Below, one piece after another: positions 20,778 to 29,892 of a DNA stretch of 64,000 nucleotides. Source of the DNA: Morganella morganii (GTDB lineage: Bacteria; Pseudomonadota; Gammaproteobacteria; Enterobacterales; Enterobacteriaceae); the NCBI RefSeq assembly GCF_019243775.1, contig NZ_CP069157.1, positions 2,925,418 to 2,989,417 of the forward strand. The letters run 5' to 3'. The notes under the pieces were generated by a model, which worked only from the letters and a program-made list of their open reading frames with translations, was not told the origin of the DNA and did no database searches. The translations under genes and the position numbers were made by a program. How positions within the stretch are numbered: the stretch's first letter is position 1; every line of letters starts with the position of its first letter.

Positions 20778-23357
20778 TTATCCGATAATCCGCTGCGGCA
20801 GACGCGCATCGTCAGTTAATTGCTCACCGTGCCATTTTTCGATGTTACACAGCATCGTGTTCCACCCGGAGGTACCCAGTCCGGTCGGTACCTGAATGGT
20901 CAGGGTGTTATCCGCCCCGGCCATATCAATCCCGGTGGTTTCATCCACATTGGTCCAACTGCCGTGCGGCAGTGCAACCACACCCGGTTTCATCGTCTGG
21001 GTCACCAGCGCCGGACGCAGAATTTTACCCTGCGGGCTGGTCACCAGAACGGTTTCGCCCTGTTTAATATCCAGACGTTTCGCATCAGAGGTATTAATGT
21101 AGATCGGGCTCGGCCACTGTTCGCGCAGCCACGGCACGTTATCCAGGGTACTGTGTGAACGGCGCAGATAGTGCGGGTTATAAACCTGGAACGGATAATC
21201 CCCTTTCTCTTTTTTGCTGAAATCTTTAAAGCTGGCTTCATAGCCGCTCGCTGACGGGATGTATTCGGCGATCGGCGGTAATTCTGTCCAGCCGCACTCT
21301 TTCGCTTTCTCCACCAGGGTTTCGCAGTAGATTTCAAACTTACCGCTTGGCGTCGGACGCGGATTCGCCGCCGGATCGCGGATAAAGTCCTCATACGCGA
21401 TATAGCCGTAATTATCATCCGGCGTGCGCTCCACCTGATACTTCCCTTTGGTCAGGAATTCATTCAGCGTGATGCGCCCTTCCTGCGGCGTACCGGTCAC
21501 CTGCCACTCATCAATATCCGCCTGAGTGATGGTAAACAGCGGCGCTTTGGTGACACCATCCTCAGTAATGATGGTTGCACCGTTGAGTTTATTGAAGAAC
21601 TGCTGTTTTTCGGAGATCGGGAAGATCTCATCCACATTGACACCCAGACGTTTACCCAGCTCTTTGGCGATCCACTGGTCGCTTTTCGCTTCATACAGCG
21701 GCTGAGTCACATTCACCGCAGCAATGATGACTTCACGGTTACTCGGGTTAAGAATGGTTCCCTCGCGCTCCCATTCGGTTGTCACCGGCAGGATCACATC
21801 GGAATATTTCGCGCAGGTATGCGGGACATACGCTGCGGTCGCGATAAATTCCACGCCGCTGCGGTAAGCCTCGATTCCCTGCATAATGTTGGCGCGGGTC
21901 TGTAAGGTGGCGTTAAACGGGTGGAAAATCATCTGAATATTGGCATCCACATCCCCCACGCCACGCTGACGGAATTTTTTCTCCAGCAGGGCACGGTTCA
22001 GTTCGTTGTGGTTGATTTTCAGAGTGACCGGGTTTTTCACTGCCGGTAAGCCATTCGCACCGGCCATCACCAGACGGGTACCATTGTTCCCGGCGGCATA
22101 GTGACAACACGCGCCGGTCATGCGGCCCGGACGGCCCATATGCCCGGTCATAAATCCGAGTGTTGAGAATGCCTGAACCCATCCCTCCCCGTTATGAATA
22201 CGTGCCGGTGCCCAGCCGGTTAACAGCGCCACACGCTGTGTGCCGCCGATCTGACGCGCCAGCGAGCGGATCTCCGATGCAGAAATACCGCAGATGTCCG
22301 CCGCCCATTTCGGCGTGGTTGGCTTGCCGGTGTAGGTGCCGAGCAGATAATCCTTAAAGTTTTTCTTCGGATCCGCCCCTGCCGGCATATTGCTCTCATC
22401 AAAACCGACAGTGCAGCGTCGCAGGAATTCCCAGTCGATCAGCGGATTCTCCGGGCTGTCCATCTCCAGCAGTGCATGCATAATCCCCAGCGCCAGCGCG
22501 TGGTCTGTACCCGGGTTGATCGGATACCAGTCCGCATCCATCAGCTCTGCGGTGGCGGTATAACTCGGGTCAATACTGATAAAACGTGCCCCGGCTTTTT
22601 TCGCCTGATAATAGTTATAAGTCGGGCTGCCCGGGCTGGACCACGCCGGGTTTGCGCCCCACATCACAATCAGTTGTGAGTTGCGCATATCAAAACGGTC
22701 ATTGGTGCCGAAGGTGTAGAACCCTTCCAGGAGGCCCAGATGGGCCGGGGTTTCAAACCATGCGCCCCAGGAGGTGGTGCCCCAGTCACCGGTAAAGCCC
22801 CCGGCGGCGGAGAACACACTCTGGAAATCCGTACCGTTACCGCCGGTAACCCAGAGGGATTCATTGCCGTATTGTCCGGTGATGCGTTTGGTTTCGGAGG
22901 CCACAATATCCAGTGCCTCATCCCAGCTGATACGCACCCACTGGTCACGTCCGCGCAGGGTTTTGTCCCCGCCGCCCGGCGCCCAGTTTTTGCGTTTCAT
23001 CGGGTATTTCAGGCGGTCGGCCCCGAACACCTGTTTACGCTGGGAACGCCCGCGCAGACACCCGCGCTGCTGCGGGAAGTCAGGGGAATCCGCCACCACA
23101 TCATCAGTTTTTTGTCTGACCACCACACCATCGGCCACCAATGCTTTGTTAACACAGCGCCCGCCGCAGTTATGCCAGCAGGCGACAGGTTTCCACTGCC
23201 CTTTGGCGGCAGGTGCCGCCGCCGGGGTGGTCTGTGCCGGTGCCGGGGTGGCCGCGTGAAGTTGTCTGCTTAACGGCAGTGCCGCCATGGCGGATGCCGC
23301 CGACGTCCATTTCAGAAATGAACGGCGGGTTACGCCGGTTTTCTGTCTGTCTGACAT
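20778..23357 (-). CDS. DMSO-reductase-family molybdopterin catalytic subunit (DmsA-like, cluster 1)
   Basis: An 859-residue Mo-bisMGD oxidoreductase with a Tat signal (TRRSFLK at about residues 10-16). After a linker rich in Ala and Pro comes the [4Fe-4S] motif CWHNCGGRC, with the fourth Cys in GCLRGRSQRKQVFG, followed by DRLKYPMKRKNW and VRISWDEALDIVA. The likely Mo ligand is the Ser in WGTTSWGAWFE, where DmsA has its Ser. It belongs to the DMSO reductase family, but the substrate-pocket region is distinct from the cluster 2 enzyme. The linked radical SAM gene also sets it apart from ordinary dmsA. The substrate (S-oxide, N-oxide or other) is not determined. Confidence 0.86.
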   Translation of the reverse strand: MSDRQKTGVTRRSFLKWTSAASAMAALPLSRQLHAATPAPAQTTPAAAPAAKGQWKPVACWHNCGGRCVNKALVADGVVVRQKTDDVVADSPDFPQQRGCLRGRSQRKQVFGADRLKYPMKRKNWAPGGGDKTLRGRDQWVRISWDEALDIVASETKRITGQYGNESLWVTGGNGTDFQSVFSAAGGFTGDWGTTSWGAWFETPAHLGLLEGFYTFGTNDRFDMRNSQLIVMWGANPAWSSPGSPTYNYYQAKKAGARFISIDPSYTATAELMDADWYPINPGTDHALALGIMHALLEMDSPENPLIDWEFLRRCTVGFDESNMPAGADPKKNFKDYLLGTYTGKPTTPKWAADICGISASEIRSLARQIGGTQRVALLTGWAPARIHNGEGWVQAFSTLGFMTGHMGRPGRMTGACCHYAAGNNGTRLVMAGANGLPAVKNPVTLKINHNELNRALLEKKFRQRGVGDVDANIQMIFHPFNATLQTRANIMQGIEAYRSGVEFIATAAYVPHTCAKYSDVILPVTTEWEREGTILNPSNREVIIAAVNVTQPLYEAKSDQWIAKELGKRLGVNVDEIFPISEKQQFFNKLNGATIITEDGVTKAPLFTITQADIDEWQVTGTPQEGRITLNEFLTKGKYQVERTPDDNYGYIAYEDFIRDPAANPRPTPSGKFEIYCETLVEKAKECGWTELPPIAEYIPSASGYEASFKDFSKKEKGDYPFQVYNPHYLRRSHSTLDNVPWLREQWPSPIYINTSDAKRLDIKQGETVLVTSPQGKILRPALVTQTMKPGVVALPHGSWTNVDETTGIDMAGADNTLTIQVPTGLGTSGWNTMLCNIEKWHGEQLTDDARLPQRIIG

Positions 23358-23389
23358 TGCTCTTACCTCATCATCAGGTTTTTAAATTA

Positions 23390-24076
23390 TTATTGTAAGT
23401 TTATTAATTCATTGATTTTCTTATAATCACTCCGGACAAAGACTTCCAGAAGTGTGCTGAGCTGACGATAAAACGCGGTCTCCGCGTGATTATTCAGTTC
23501 ACGGCAAAACGGCGTGATAAACGCCAGCAGATGTGCCTGCATAAAGTCAGAGGAAACGGCCAGCGGCGCAGTAATGCGCTCACACATCGCCTGTTCCCGG
23601 TCGAGCTCCTGTGACGCCTGTTCACTCAGTTTCCAGAGGAAATCAAGCTCATAGCCGATATGATCCGCCGCCTCATACTCCTTTTCCGGCAGATGAAAAC
23701 CGTTCTGCTGATAAAAGGTTTTCACATTCAGGGTACTTTCCTGAAACAGCAGTTTGTCGCGGGAGACATAAACTGACTCCCACGGCGGTGCAGGCGGCGA
23801 TTCCGGCCCGATAAACAGGCGTGTGAAATCCCAGTGCAGCGCCTCAAAATCGGCGGCACCGCGTTTAAGCATGCGGGTATTCAGATCATCCTGCATGGCA
23901 TCGAGCGCACTCTGCATGGCGGGCAGTGCGTCATCTGCCGGAAACAGTGACAGCCCCTCATCACGCAGATAAACCAGCAGTTCCGCTGTCGGTTCGTCCG
24001 TCAGCAGACGGCGCAGGACGTCATAAGCAAACTGACGCGCATACAGATAATCCGGATCCCGGTTATCACTGTTCAC
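23390..24076 (-). CDS. TorD/DmsD-family maturation chaperone (cluster 1)
   Basis: A 228-residue all-helical cytoplasmic chaperone of the TorD/DmsD family. Such proteins bind the Tat signal of a cognate molybdoenzyme and keep it in the cytosol until the cofactor is inserted. The family signature is FTRLFIGPESPPAPPWESVYVSR (about residues 90-112), followed by EYEAADHIGYELDFLW. It is encoded 32 bp upstream of the catalytic subunit gene and overlaps the preceding radical SAM gene by 11 bp. Its client is therefore very likely the adjacent DmsA-like protein. Confidence 0.88.
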   Translation of the reverse strand: MNSDNRDPDYLYARQFAYDVLRRLLTDEPTAELLVYLRDEGLSLFPADDALPAMQSALDAMQDDLNTRMLKRGAADFEALHWDFTRLFIGPESPPAPPWESVYVSRDKLLFQESTLNVKTFYQQNGFHLPEKEYEAADHIGYELDFLWKLSEQASQELDREQAMCERITAPLAVSSDFMQAHLLAFITPFCRELNNHAETAFYRQLSTLLEVFVRSDYKKINELINLQ

Positions 24077-25415
24077 ACATACCTCCGTGGATATCGTCGG
24101 GCGAAAATTCAGCGGGTGTGGTGAATTCCACCCGCACTTCTTTAATCAGGGGATTGCCCTGTTCATCGGCTTCCGCAATGTGGGATGTCAGCAGAACAGG
24201 CAGTTCAGGGATGTCTGTCAGGCGCATAATCGATTCAGGACTGAATTGTAAAAAACCGTGCAGGAGATCCTCACGGAACGGGACACCCGCCTTACGCAAT
24301 GCTGCCGCGACGGCAGCACAGTCCTCACCGAACACCTTGGCGCTTTTGAAAAAGTAATCACGGGAAGAAAACAGGTAATACGGCTCCGCGCTGATAAATG
24401 CATTACTCTGATACACCTGGCCGGTGTGTTTGTTCTCCAGCGAGCAGTAATGCACACCAACGGAAAGCTGATTTCCGAGGGCAAATTTCAGCACCCGCAG
24501 ACAGGCCAGTTCACTGTCTGCCACCGCCAGACCGCCTGCGTACCAGTAGTTGTAATAGACTTCATAAGGGGGATTTTTCAGGGCAAAGCCCCGTTCCTGA
24601 TAGGCAGGGCTGTTGGTCAGCGGGAAACAGAATTCCAGCAGATTGATGCCGTCCACGCCGATAGCATCCAGCTTCAGCAGCAGGTCATACATCTGCTCCT
24701 CGCTACCCGGGATCACCGGCATTTCCACCATCACATCCGGGAAAATCTCCCGTGCCAGCGCTATCCGGCTGAGAACCTTTTCAATTTTCTCCGGCGGATC
24801 ATCAATTTTGATACTGAAACGCACCTCTTTCAGACCGGCTTTCGCCAGTGCCAGCGCAGTATTGCGATCCAGCGGATCACCGGCGGTGTACAGCCGGGTA
24901 TGAACGCCGGGCAGTTTCGCCTGCACTGTTTCAAAAAAGCGGATACTCTCCTGACGAAACAACAACGGCTCGCCGCCGGTCAGGGCAATATGGGTGAGCG
25001 GATACCCTTCTGCGGCAATCGCATTCACCTCACCAATGGCATCCCGCATCTCATTCTGAAAACCGTCGTAATTTTCCTGATTCGGATTGAAGCAGAAATA
25101 GCAGTCACGGTGACATTTCAGGGATAAAAACGTGGTGTAACTGCCCTCGCCGGTGCGGCACTGCACACAGGCGGATGACAGCCAGCGGCTGTGGATGCTT
25201 TTACCGTTGTTGGCAAAAACCGCACCCAGTGCTTTCACCTCAAGGCGCAGCGCGTCCGTTTCGGCCTGACGCCGGTACGGCGATTCAAAAGACAATCCGT
25301 ACTGTGCGATGGCCTGCTGTGTCTGTTTTTCAATATCGGCATAACGCCGGACATACCGCTGCAACGCCGCATTATGCTGTAAAACCGGGGTCTGTTCTGT
25401 CAGCGGGTAAATCAT
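24066..25415 (-). CDS. Radical SAM protein encoded in a DMSO-reductase-like operon
   Basis: This 449-residue protein has the radical SAM cluster motif CHRDCYFC (CxxxCxxC, about residues 108-115), preceded by CVQCRTGEGSYTTF, and the SAM-binding THIALTGGEPLLF. Later VHYCSLENKHTGQVYQ may supply another metal ligand. The CxxC-then-CxxxCxxC layout recalls the uncharacterised family related to pyruvate formate-lyase activating enzyme (COG2108-like, from memory). The ATG at 25415 has TAAGGAA upstream; a GTG at 25463 would add 16 residues but has no clear SD. It is the first gene of the operon and its 3' end overlaps the TorD gene by 11 bp. A role in modifying the molybdoenzyme, its cofactor or its substrate is inference. 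Confidence 0.8.
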   Translation of the reverse strand: MIYPLTEQTPVLQHNAALQRYVRRYADIEKQTQQAIAQYGLSFESPYRRQAETDALRLEVKALGAVFANNGKSIHSRWLSSACVQCRTGEGSYTTFLSLKCHRDCYFCFNPNQENYDGFQNEMRDAIGEVNAIAAEGYPLTHIALTGGEPLLFRQESIRFFETVQAKLPGVHTRLYTAGDPLDRNTALALAKAGLKEVRFSIKIDDPPEKIEKVLSRIALAREIFPDVMVEMPVIPGSEEQMYDLLLKLDAIGVDGINLLEFCFPLTNSPAYQERGFALKNPPYEVYYNYWYAGGLAVADSELACLRVLKFALGNQLSVGVHYCSLENKHTGQVYQSNAFISAEPYYLFSSRDYFFKSAKVFGEDCAAVAAALRKAGVPFREDLLHGFLQFSPESIMRLTDIPELPVLLTSHIAEADEQGNPLIKEVRVEFTTPAEFSPDDIHGGMCEQ

Positions 25416-25554
25416 AGAAGATTCCTTAACGTACGCTGCCGGAAACTCTCCGGCGGGTATCACTGGCTGAGATAAAATAGTCCGGTATATTCCTGCATTT
25501 ATTTCTCATATTTCAGGTGTGACCGATGTGAACAGGTAATATTTTTACATGTTC

Positions 25555-25560
25555 AGTGTA
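25555..25560 (-). promoter_or_regulatory. Candidate -10 element of the cluster 1 dms operon
   Basis: TACACT on the minus strand places +1 near 25548. That puts the FNR box centre at about -40, the position expected for class II FNR activation. This is inferred from spacing only. Confidence 0.4.
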
Positions 25561-25581
25561 AATGAGTGAAATACCGGCATA

Positions 25582-25595
25582 TTGAGCGGGATCAA
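25582..25595 (-). promoter_or_regulatory. FNR box upstream of the radical SAM/dms operon
   Basis: TTGAGCGGGATCAA matches 9 of 10 fixed positions of the FNR consensus TTGAT-N4-ATCAA. It lies about 170 bp upstream of the radical SAM start, which suggests anaerobic induction of the whole operon. Confidence 0.7.
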
Positions 25596-26088
25596 GATGA
25601 AATCAACTTGCCGCTATATATATAAATATGCAGCGATAATATAATCAGACAATGATGAATATAATGGAGCTGACCGAATAAATAAAAATCATTACAAATC
25701 AAAGAAATAAACCAACCTCAGCACTATGTTAAAATGCCGTAAATGCGATTGATATTTAATAAATAATTAAATTAAAAACTATATGACAATAAAAAATCTG
25801 GATTAAAAATATTAAATAATATATTTTTGTTTCATTTTATTAACTCATCAGTTTATCTGACAAATAATATTAGTATTACACCGTTATATAATATAGTCCG
25901 CCGTATTTATATGCTCCTGTTTCAGCCGGAGATCCTGGTTTTTGCAGTGCAGCGGAATAAAATCATCCTGAATGACCGATTTTCTCTATCTGAGGCCGGA
26001 TATACACAATTATCCTCTTTTATTGTATGTGATACAGGTTGCAGAAAATAACCCTTCTTTCTTTAATGATACTTATCGGCATAAAAAC
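25596..26088. other. AT-rich intergenic region between the dms operon and erpA
   Basis: About 490 bp of strongly AT-rich DNA without a supported gene. A plus-strand frame from 25911 to 26051 is open but short and unlike anything I recognise. The region could bind H-NS; that is a guess from composition. Confidence 0.4.
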
Positions 26089-26116
26089 AAAACGGGCGCA
26101 AAAGCGCCCGTTTTTT
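26089..26116 (-). terminator. Terminator after erpA
   Basis: AAAACGGGCGC/GCGCCCGTTTT stem with a 4-nt A loop and flanking A and T runs lies 14 bp past the erpA stop. Confidence 0.9.
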
Positions 26117-26129
26117 GTCTGCGGATAAA

Positions 26130-26474
26130 TCAGATACTGAAAGAAGAACCACAGCCACAGGTTGTTTTGGCATTCGGGTTGGTGACGATAAACCGCGAGC
26201 CTTCCAGCCCTTCGGTATAATCCACACAACCGCCGACCAGATATTGCAGGCTCATCGGATCAACCACCAGCGCCACGCCTTCTTTTTCGATGGTCATGTC
26301 GCCGTCATTGATGGCATCATCAAACGTGAAGCCATACTGGAAACCGCTGCAACCGCCGCCGGTGATATACACACGCAGACGCAGGTTCGGATTTTCTTCA
26401 TCCGCAATTAAGATTTTTACTTTTTTAGCTGCCGCATCAGTAAATTGCAGGGGCATTGCTGAATCATCGCTCAT
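26130..26474 (-). CDS. erpA: Iron-sulfur cluster insertion protein ErpA
   Basis: The 114-residue A-type carrier delivers [4Fe-4S] clusters to apo-proteins; in E. coli this includes IspG/H and respiratory enzymes such as formate dehydrogenase. It is nearly identical to E. coli Erp[20 protein letters not shown] holds the first cluster Cys, and the C-terminal [10 protein letters not shown] holds the CGC pair. It lies between two anaerobic molybdoenzyme operons whose products need [4Fe-4S] clusters. It is divergent from hemL with about 240 bp between them; in E. coli clcA sits between these genes and is absent here. Confidence 0.98.
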   Translation of the reverse strand: MSDDSAMPLQFTDAAAKKVKILIADEENPNLRLRVYITGGGCSGFQYGFTFDDAINDGDMTIEKEGVALVVDPMSLQYLVGGCVDYTEGLEGSRFIVTNPNAKTTCGCGSSFSI

Positions 26475-26713
26475 TTATTACTCCAGACTGGCCGCGACCA
26501 GTAAACACACGCAGAAGCTGACCGCTTCCGGACACTACTGCTGATTATCCACCACCTCCGGCAATCGTTCAAGTTTCGCCACACAGAAAGCACAGTGTCC
26601 ACACTATTAATAAGGATATAGTTATCATGAGGATAATGCGATAAGTTGGATTCACCGCCGCTCTCCTTTACAATAGCCGCAATTTCCCGCTCACCGACTG
26701 ACAGGAGTCCTGC

Positions 26714-27994
26714 ATGAGCCGTTCTGAAAATCTCTATACTGAAGCACAACATTTTATCCCGGGTGGTGTGAACTCACCGGTTCGTGCCTTTAACGGTGTC
26801 GGCGGTACGCCGCTGTTTATCGAGCGCGCCAACGGGGCCTATATTTATGATGTCGACGGCAAAGCCTATATCGACTATGTCGGCTCCTGGGGACCGATGG
26901 TGCTGGGGCATAATCACCCGGCCATCCGCACCGCCGTCATCAAAGCGGTGGAAAAAGGGCTGAGTTTCGGCGCACCGACTGCCGACGAAGTGGAAATGGC
27001 GAAATTTGTCACCGAACTGGTGCCGTCCATGGATATGGTGCGTATGGTGAACTCCGGTACCGAAGCCACCATGAGTGCCATTCGTCTGGCACGCGGCTAT
27101 ACCGCCCGCGATAAAATCATCAAATTTGAAGGCTGCTATCACGGACACGCAGACTGCCTGCTGGTCAAAGCCGGTTCCGGCGCACTGACCATCGGCCAGC
27201 CGAATTCACCGGGTGTGCCGGCAGATTTTGCCAGACACACACTGACCTGCACCTACAATGACCTGAGCTCTGTCCGTGAGGCGTTTGAAAAACATCCGCA
27301 CGATATCGCCTGTATCATTGTCGAGCCGGTCGCCGGGAATATGAACTGTATACCGCCGTCAGCGGATTTCCTGCCGGGCCTGCGCGCTCTGTGTGATGAG
27401 TTCGGTGCGCTGCTGATTATCGATGAAGTGATGACCGGCTTCCGTGTCGCTCTCGGCGGTGCTCAGGCACATTATGATGTTGAGCCGGACCTGACCTGCC
27501 TGGGTAAAATTATCGGTGGCGGAATGCCGGTAGGTGCCTTCGGCGGCCGTAGTGAAATCATGGAAAAACTCGCTCCGACCGGCCCGGTTTATCAGGCAGG
27601 AACGCTGTCCGGTAACCCGATCGCGATGGCGGCGGGTCTTGCCTGCTTACATGAAATCGCCCAGCCGGGTGTGCATCAGCGCCTGACCGAACTGACGGAT
27701 ATGCTGGCAGACGGTCTGTGCGAAAAAGCCCGTGAAGCGGGTATTCCGTTTGTAGTTAACCATGTCGGCGGGATGTTCGGCCTGTTCTTTACCGATGCCC
27801 CGGCGGTCACCTGCTATCAGGATGTGATGAACTGCGACGTTGAGCGCTTTAAGAAATTCTTCCACCTGATGCTGCAACAGGGTATTTACCTGGCGCCATC
27901 CGCCTTTGAGGCCGGATTTATGTCTGTCGCGCACAGCGACGAAGATATCCGCAAAACCATTGATGCGGCCGCTTACGCTTTCTCTGAGCTGTAA
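26714..27994 (+). CDS. hemL: Glutamate-1-semialdehyde 2,1-aminomutase
   Basis: The 426-residue PLP enzyme converts glutamate-1-semialdehyde to 5-aminolevulinate in the C5 route of haem synthesis. Landmarks are [51 protein letters not shown] and the PLP-lysine motif [17 protein letters not shown] (Lys about 265). The length equals E. coli HemL. SD AGGAG lies upstream of the ATG. It stands alone with a strong terminator. Downstream, E. coli carries the fhu operon; here the second dms locus occupies that place. Confidence 0.98.
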   Translation: MSRSENLYTEAQHFIPGGVNSPVRAFNGVGGTPLFIERANGAYIYDVDGKAYIDYVGSWGPMVLGHNHPAIRTAVIKAVEKGLSFGAPTADEVEMAKFVTELVPSMDMVRMVNSGTEATMSAIRLARGYTARDKIIKFEGCYHGHADCLLVKAGSGALTIGQPNSPGVPADFARHTLTCTYNDLSSVREAFEKHPHDIACIIVEPVAGNMNCIPPSADFLPGLRALCDEFGALLIIDEVMTGFRVALGGAQAHYDVEPDLTCLGKIIGGGMPVGAFGGRSEIMEKLAPTGPVYQAGTLSGNPIAMAAGLACLHEIAQPGVHQRLTELTDMLADGLCEKAREAGIPFVVNHVGGMFGLFFTDAPAVTCYQDVMNCDVERFKKFFHLMLQQGIYLAPSAFEAGFMSVAHSDEDIRKTIDAAAYAFSEL

Positions 27995-28011
27995 TGCCCG
28001 CATAACCAGTC

Positions 28012-28038
28012 ACGCCCGGCATCGGTCCGGGCGTTTTT
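28012..28038 (+). terminator. Terminator after hemL
   Basis: ACGCCCGG/CCGGGCGT stem with a 7-nt loop and a T run, 17 bp past the hemL stop. Confidence 0.9.
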
Positions 28039-28051
28039 GTTTATGACGGCC

Positions 28052-28387
28052 TCAGAATTCCCGCTGCTCTGTCAGCCAGCCGTTAAAGTGCACCGAGCAC
28101 TCATCTTTGTCAGCCAGTCCGGAGGCGATAAAGATATTCTTCTTATTATCTTTATTCACATACGTGATCCGCAAAACCAGGTTATACGGCGGATTAACAG
28201 AAAACAGTTTTTTATAGGATTCCGGTGAGCTTTTGGATTTATCTGTCAGGGAATCATAGGTTTCCTGCGCAAGCTGAGAAATCAGCAATTCCCCGGCCGG
28301 TGGATGCAGAAAGAAATACGTAATACAACAGATAAAAAAATACGCCTCCGGAGAAAGAGGCGTATAAGATACGGGCAATGTAATCAA
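28052..28387 (-). pseudogene. Possible remnant or small orphan ORF between hemL and the dms cluster 2 terminator
   Basis: An open frame of up to 111 codons whose last 70 residues look protein-like (ETYDSLTDKSKSSPESYKKL and VLRITYVNKDNKKNIFIASG). Its upstream part reads through the dms operon terminator (28334-28366), so the true start must be later, and no ATG lies in frame; a TTG near LLISQLAQE is the only option. It could be the tail of a decayed gene. I do not recognise it. Low confidence that it is expressed. Confidence 0.3.
28334..28366 (-). terminator. Terminator of the dms cluster 2 operon
   Basis: ATACGCCTC/GAGGCGTAT stem with an 8-nt loop and, on the minus strand, a run of seven T, 40 bp past the TorD stop. 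Confidence 0.88.
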
Positions 28388-28405
28388 ACCTTATAACTGT
28401 GAATA

Positions 28406-28978
28406 TTATGCTTTTATAAATGATTGCACGGTGGTCAGCGCCAGCCGGGTCAGCGCGGAATAAAACGGACTGTGTCCGTGTGTATCCAGACGCTGCGCAT
28501 AACGCGGCAGCCAGTTCATCAGATGCTGACTGAGCAGTGTGTTAACCGCCGCGCTCCGCATTTCAGATGCCAGTACCGCCGCCTGGAATAAAATCAGCCC
28601 GATATGATCAGCCGGTTCCGGATACGGCGTCTTCAGTTTCAGCCGCTCCTGTTTTAAGAATGCGCTCAGTGCAAGGGTCGAATCCCCCTGCAGTAATCCC
28701 TCCGCATCCAGATACACTGAGCCCCAGGGCGGAGCCGGTAACGCTCCCGGCCCGGCAAACAGAGACTGCCATGCGGATTTCAGTACCTCTGTGCCCTCCG
28801 CAGCCGTGCGGCTCAGCTGTGAACACAGTGTATTGTCCACCTCACACGGCCACTGCTGTGCAAATCCCGGCAGGGTAAACAGGCGCATAGCGGCCCGGTT
28901 GCTGTCATCATCCGGCGGGAACAGATAGCAGATCCCCAGTACGTTAAACGCGGCCGCATAGTGAGCTGTTTTACTCAT
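28406..28978 (-). CDS. TorD/DmsD-family maturation chaperone (cluster 2)
   Basis: A 190-residue TorD/DmsD-family chaperone. The signature WQSLFAGPGALPAPPWGSVYLD (about residues 67-88) and the later PYPEPADHIGLILFQ match the family; the length is close to E. coli DmsD (204). It is the last gene of the cluster 2 operon, 11 bp after the membrane anchor gene, whereas in cluster 1 the chaperone gene precedes the catalytic subunit. It presumably escorts the cluster 2 DmsA-like protein to the Tat translocon. Confidence 0.86.
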   Translation of the reverse strand: MSKTAHYAAAFNVLGICYLFPPDDDSNRAAMRLFTLPGFAQQWPCEVDNTLCSQLSRTAAEGTEVLKSAWQSLFAGPGALPAPPWGSVYLDAEGLLQGDSTLALSAFLKQERLKLKTPYPEPADHIGLILFQAAVLASEMRSAAVNTLLSQHLMNWLPRYAQRLDTHGHSPFYSALTRLALTTVQSFIKA

Positions 28979-28989
28979 TACATCCCCCG

Positions 28990-29892
28990 TCAGATATGAA
29001 TGTAATAGAACACATAACGCAGCATAAACTCTGCCGCGATGGTCAGCAGACAGCCGCTGATAAACCCGGCGCAGACCGGTAAACCGCTGCGTGCTTTTTT
29101 CTGTGCCCGCACCAGAGAGATACCGCAGAGTGCCACACCAATCACCGCCGCACCCCAGACACCAATCCGCAGCCCGGCAATACTGTCATACGCTTCAATG
29201 GGTGACAGCGGGAATGTGATTGATTTGTGTGTCAGCTGTGTACGGGTCAAGTAATGCGCATAAAACGGCTGATACAGCAGGCGCCCGATCAGACTTACCG
29301 CCATCACTCCCCACAGCAGCCACAGCTGTGATAATGATAATGTGTCTGCGGGCAGTGTAATCCCGGCCCGGTGTCCGGCTTTCCGGATCACCATCACCAC
29401 CGGCACAAACAGGACGGCACCGAGTGTCAGTGTTGTGCCGTAAAACATCAGATAGGTGTTGATGTCATTCCAGGTCAGAATCGAGGTGTAACGGTAAATC
29501 GATGCCATACAAAAAATATCAGCCAGCCCGACAGCCATGGCGCCACCGTATAACAGAAAAGAGAATTTTCCTGTCTTCCACAGCCAGAGAAAACTGACAC
29601 CGAGCGCACCGACAAACGCGGCCGTTACCACCACTTCACGGCTGAGCCAGGCACTGAACACATTATTAACGGCATTCGGCGCATTAAGCGGCACGCCGAG
29701 GTGGGTAATTGATGCGACCGAGCCAGCCCCCGCAATGGTGCAGATAATAAAAATCGTCAGCATCATAAAGCGTTTGAAACTGTCCGCCGGGAGGCAGCGG
29801 CTGAGATGCACGGCAAACACCCCGCTCATAACGCACAGCCCCGCCGCCGCATTCATCATGTAAGTGAAAATTAAAAGTGACCACTCATTCAT
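28990..29892 (-). CDS. DmsC-like membrane anchor (cluster 2)
   Basis: A 300-residue polytopic inner-membrane protein of the DmsC family, the menaquinol-oxidising anchor of the cluster 2 enzyme. It shows the same order of features as the cluster 1 anchor: N-terminal MNEWSLLIFTYMMNAAAG, then ASITHLGVPLNAPNAVNN and AWLSREVVVTAAFVGALG, with about eight hydrophobic segments. Sequence identity to the cluster 1 anchor is low, so the two operons are old paralogues rather than a recent duplication. Its start overlaps the end of the B subunit gene by 4 bp. Confidence 0.86.
   Translation of the reverse strand: MNEWSLLIFTYMMNAAAGLCVMSGVFAVHLSRCLPADSFKRFMMLTIFIICTIAGAGSVASITHLGVPLNAPNAVNNVFSAWLSREVVVTAAFVGALGVSFLWLWKTGKFSFLLYGGAMAVGLADIFCMASIYRYTSILTWNDINTYLMFYGTTLTLGAVLFVPVVMVIRKAGHRAGITLPADTLSLSQLWLLWGVMAVSLIGRLLYQPFYAHYLTRTQLTHKSITFPLSPIEAYDSIAGLRIGVWGAAVIGVALCGISLVRAQKKARSGLPVCAGFISGCLLTIAAEFMLRYVFYYIHI

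Noticed and set aside
24258-25127. 289-codon plus-strand frame
   Set aside because: Antisense shadow of the radical SAM gene.
25827-26051. Plus-strand frame in the AT-rich gap before erpA
   Set aside because: Short, no convincing SD, and no resemblance I can name; AT-rich DNA without constraint gives such frames.
26471-26752. 93-codon minus-strand frame between erpA and hemL
   Set aside because: Overlaps the hemL start antisense; the region is better explained as divergent promoters.
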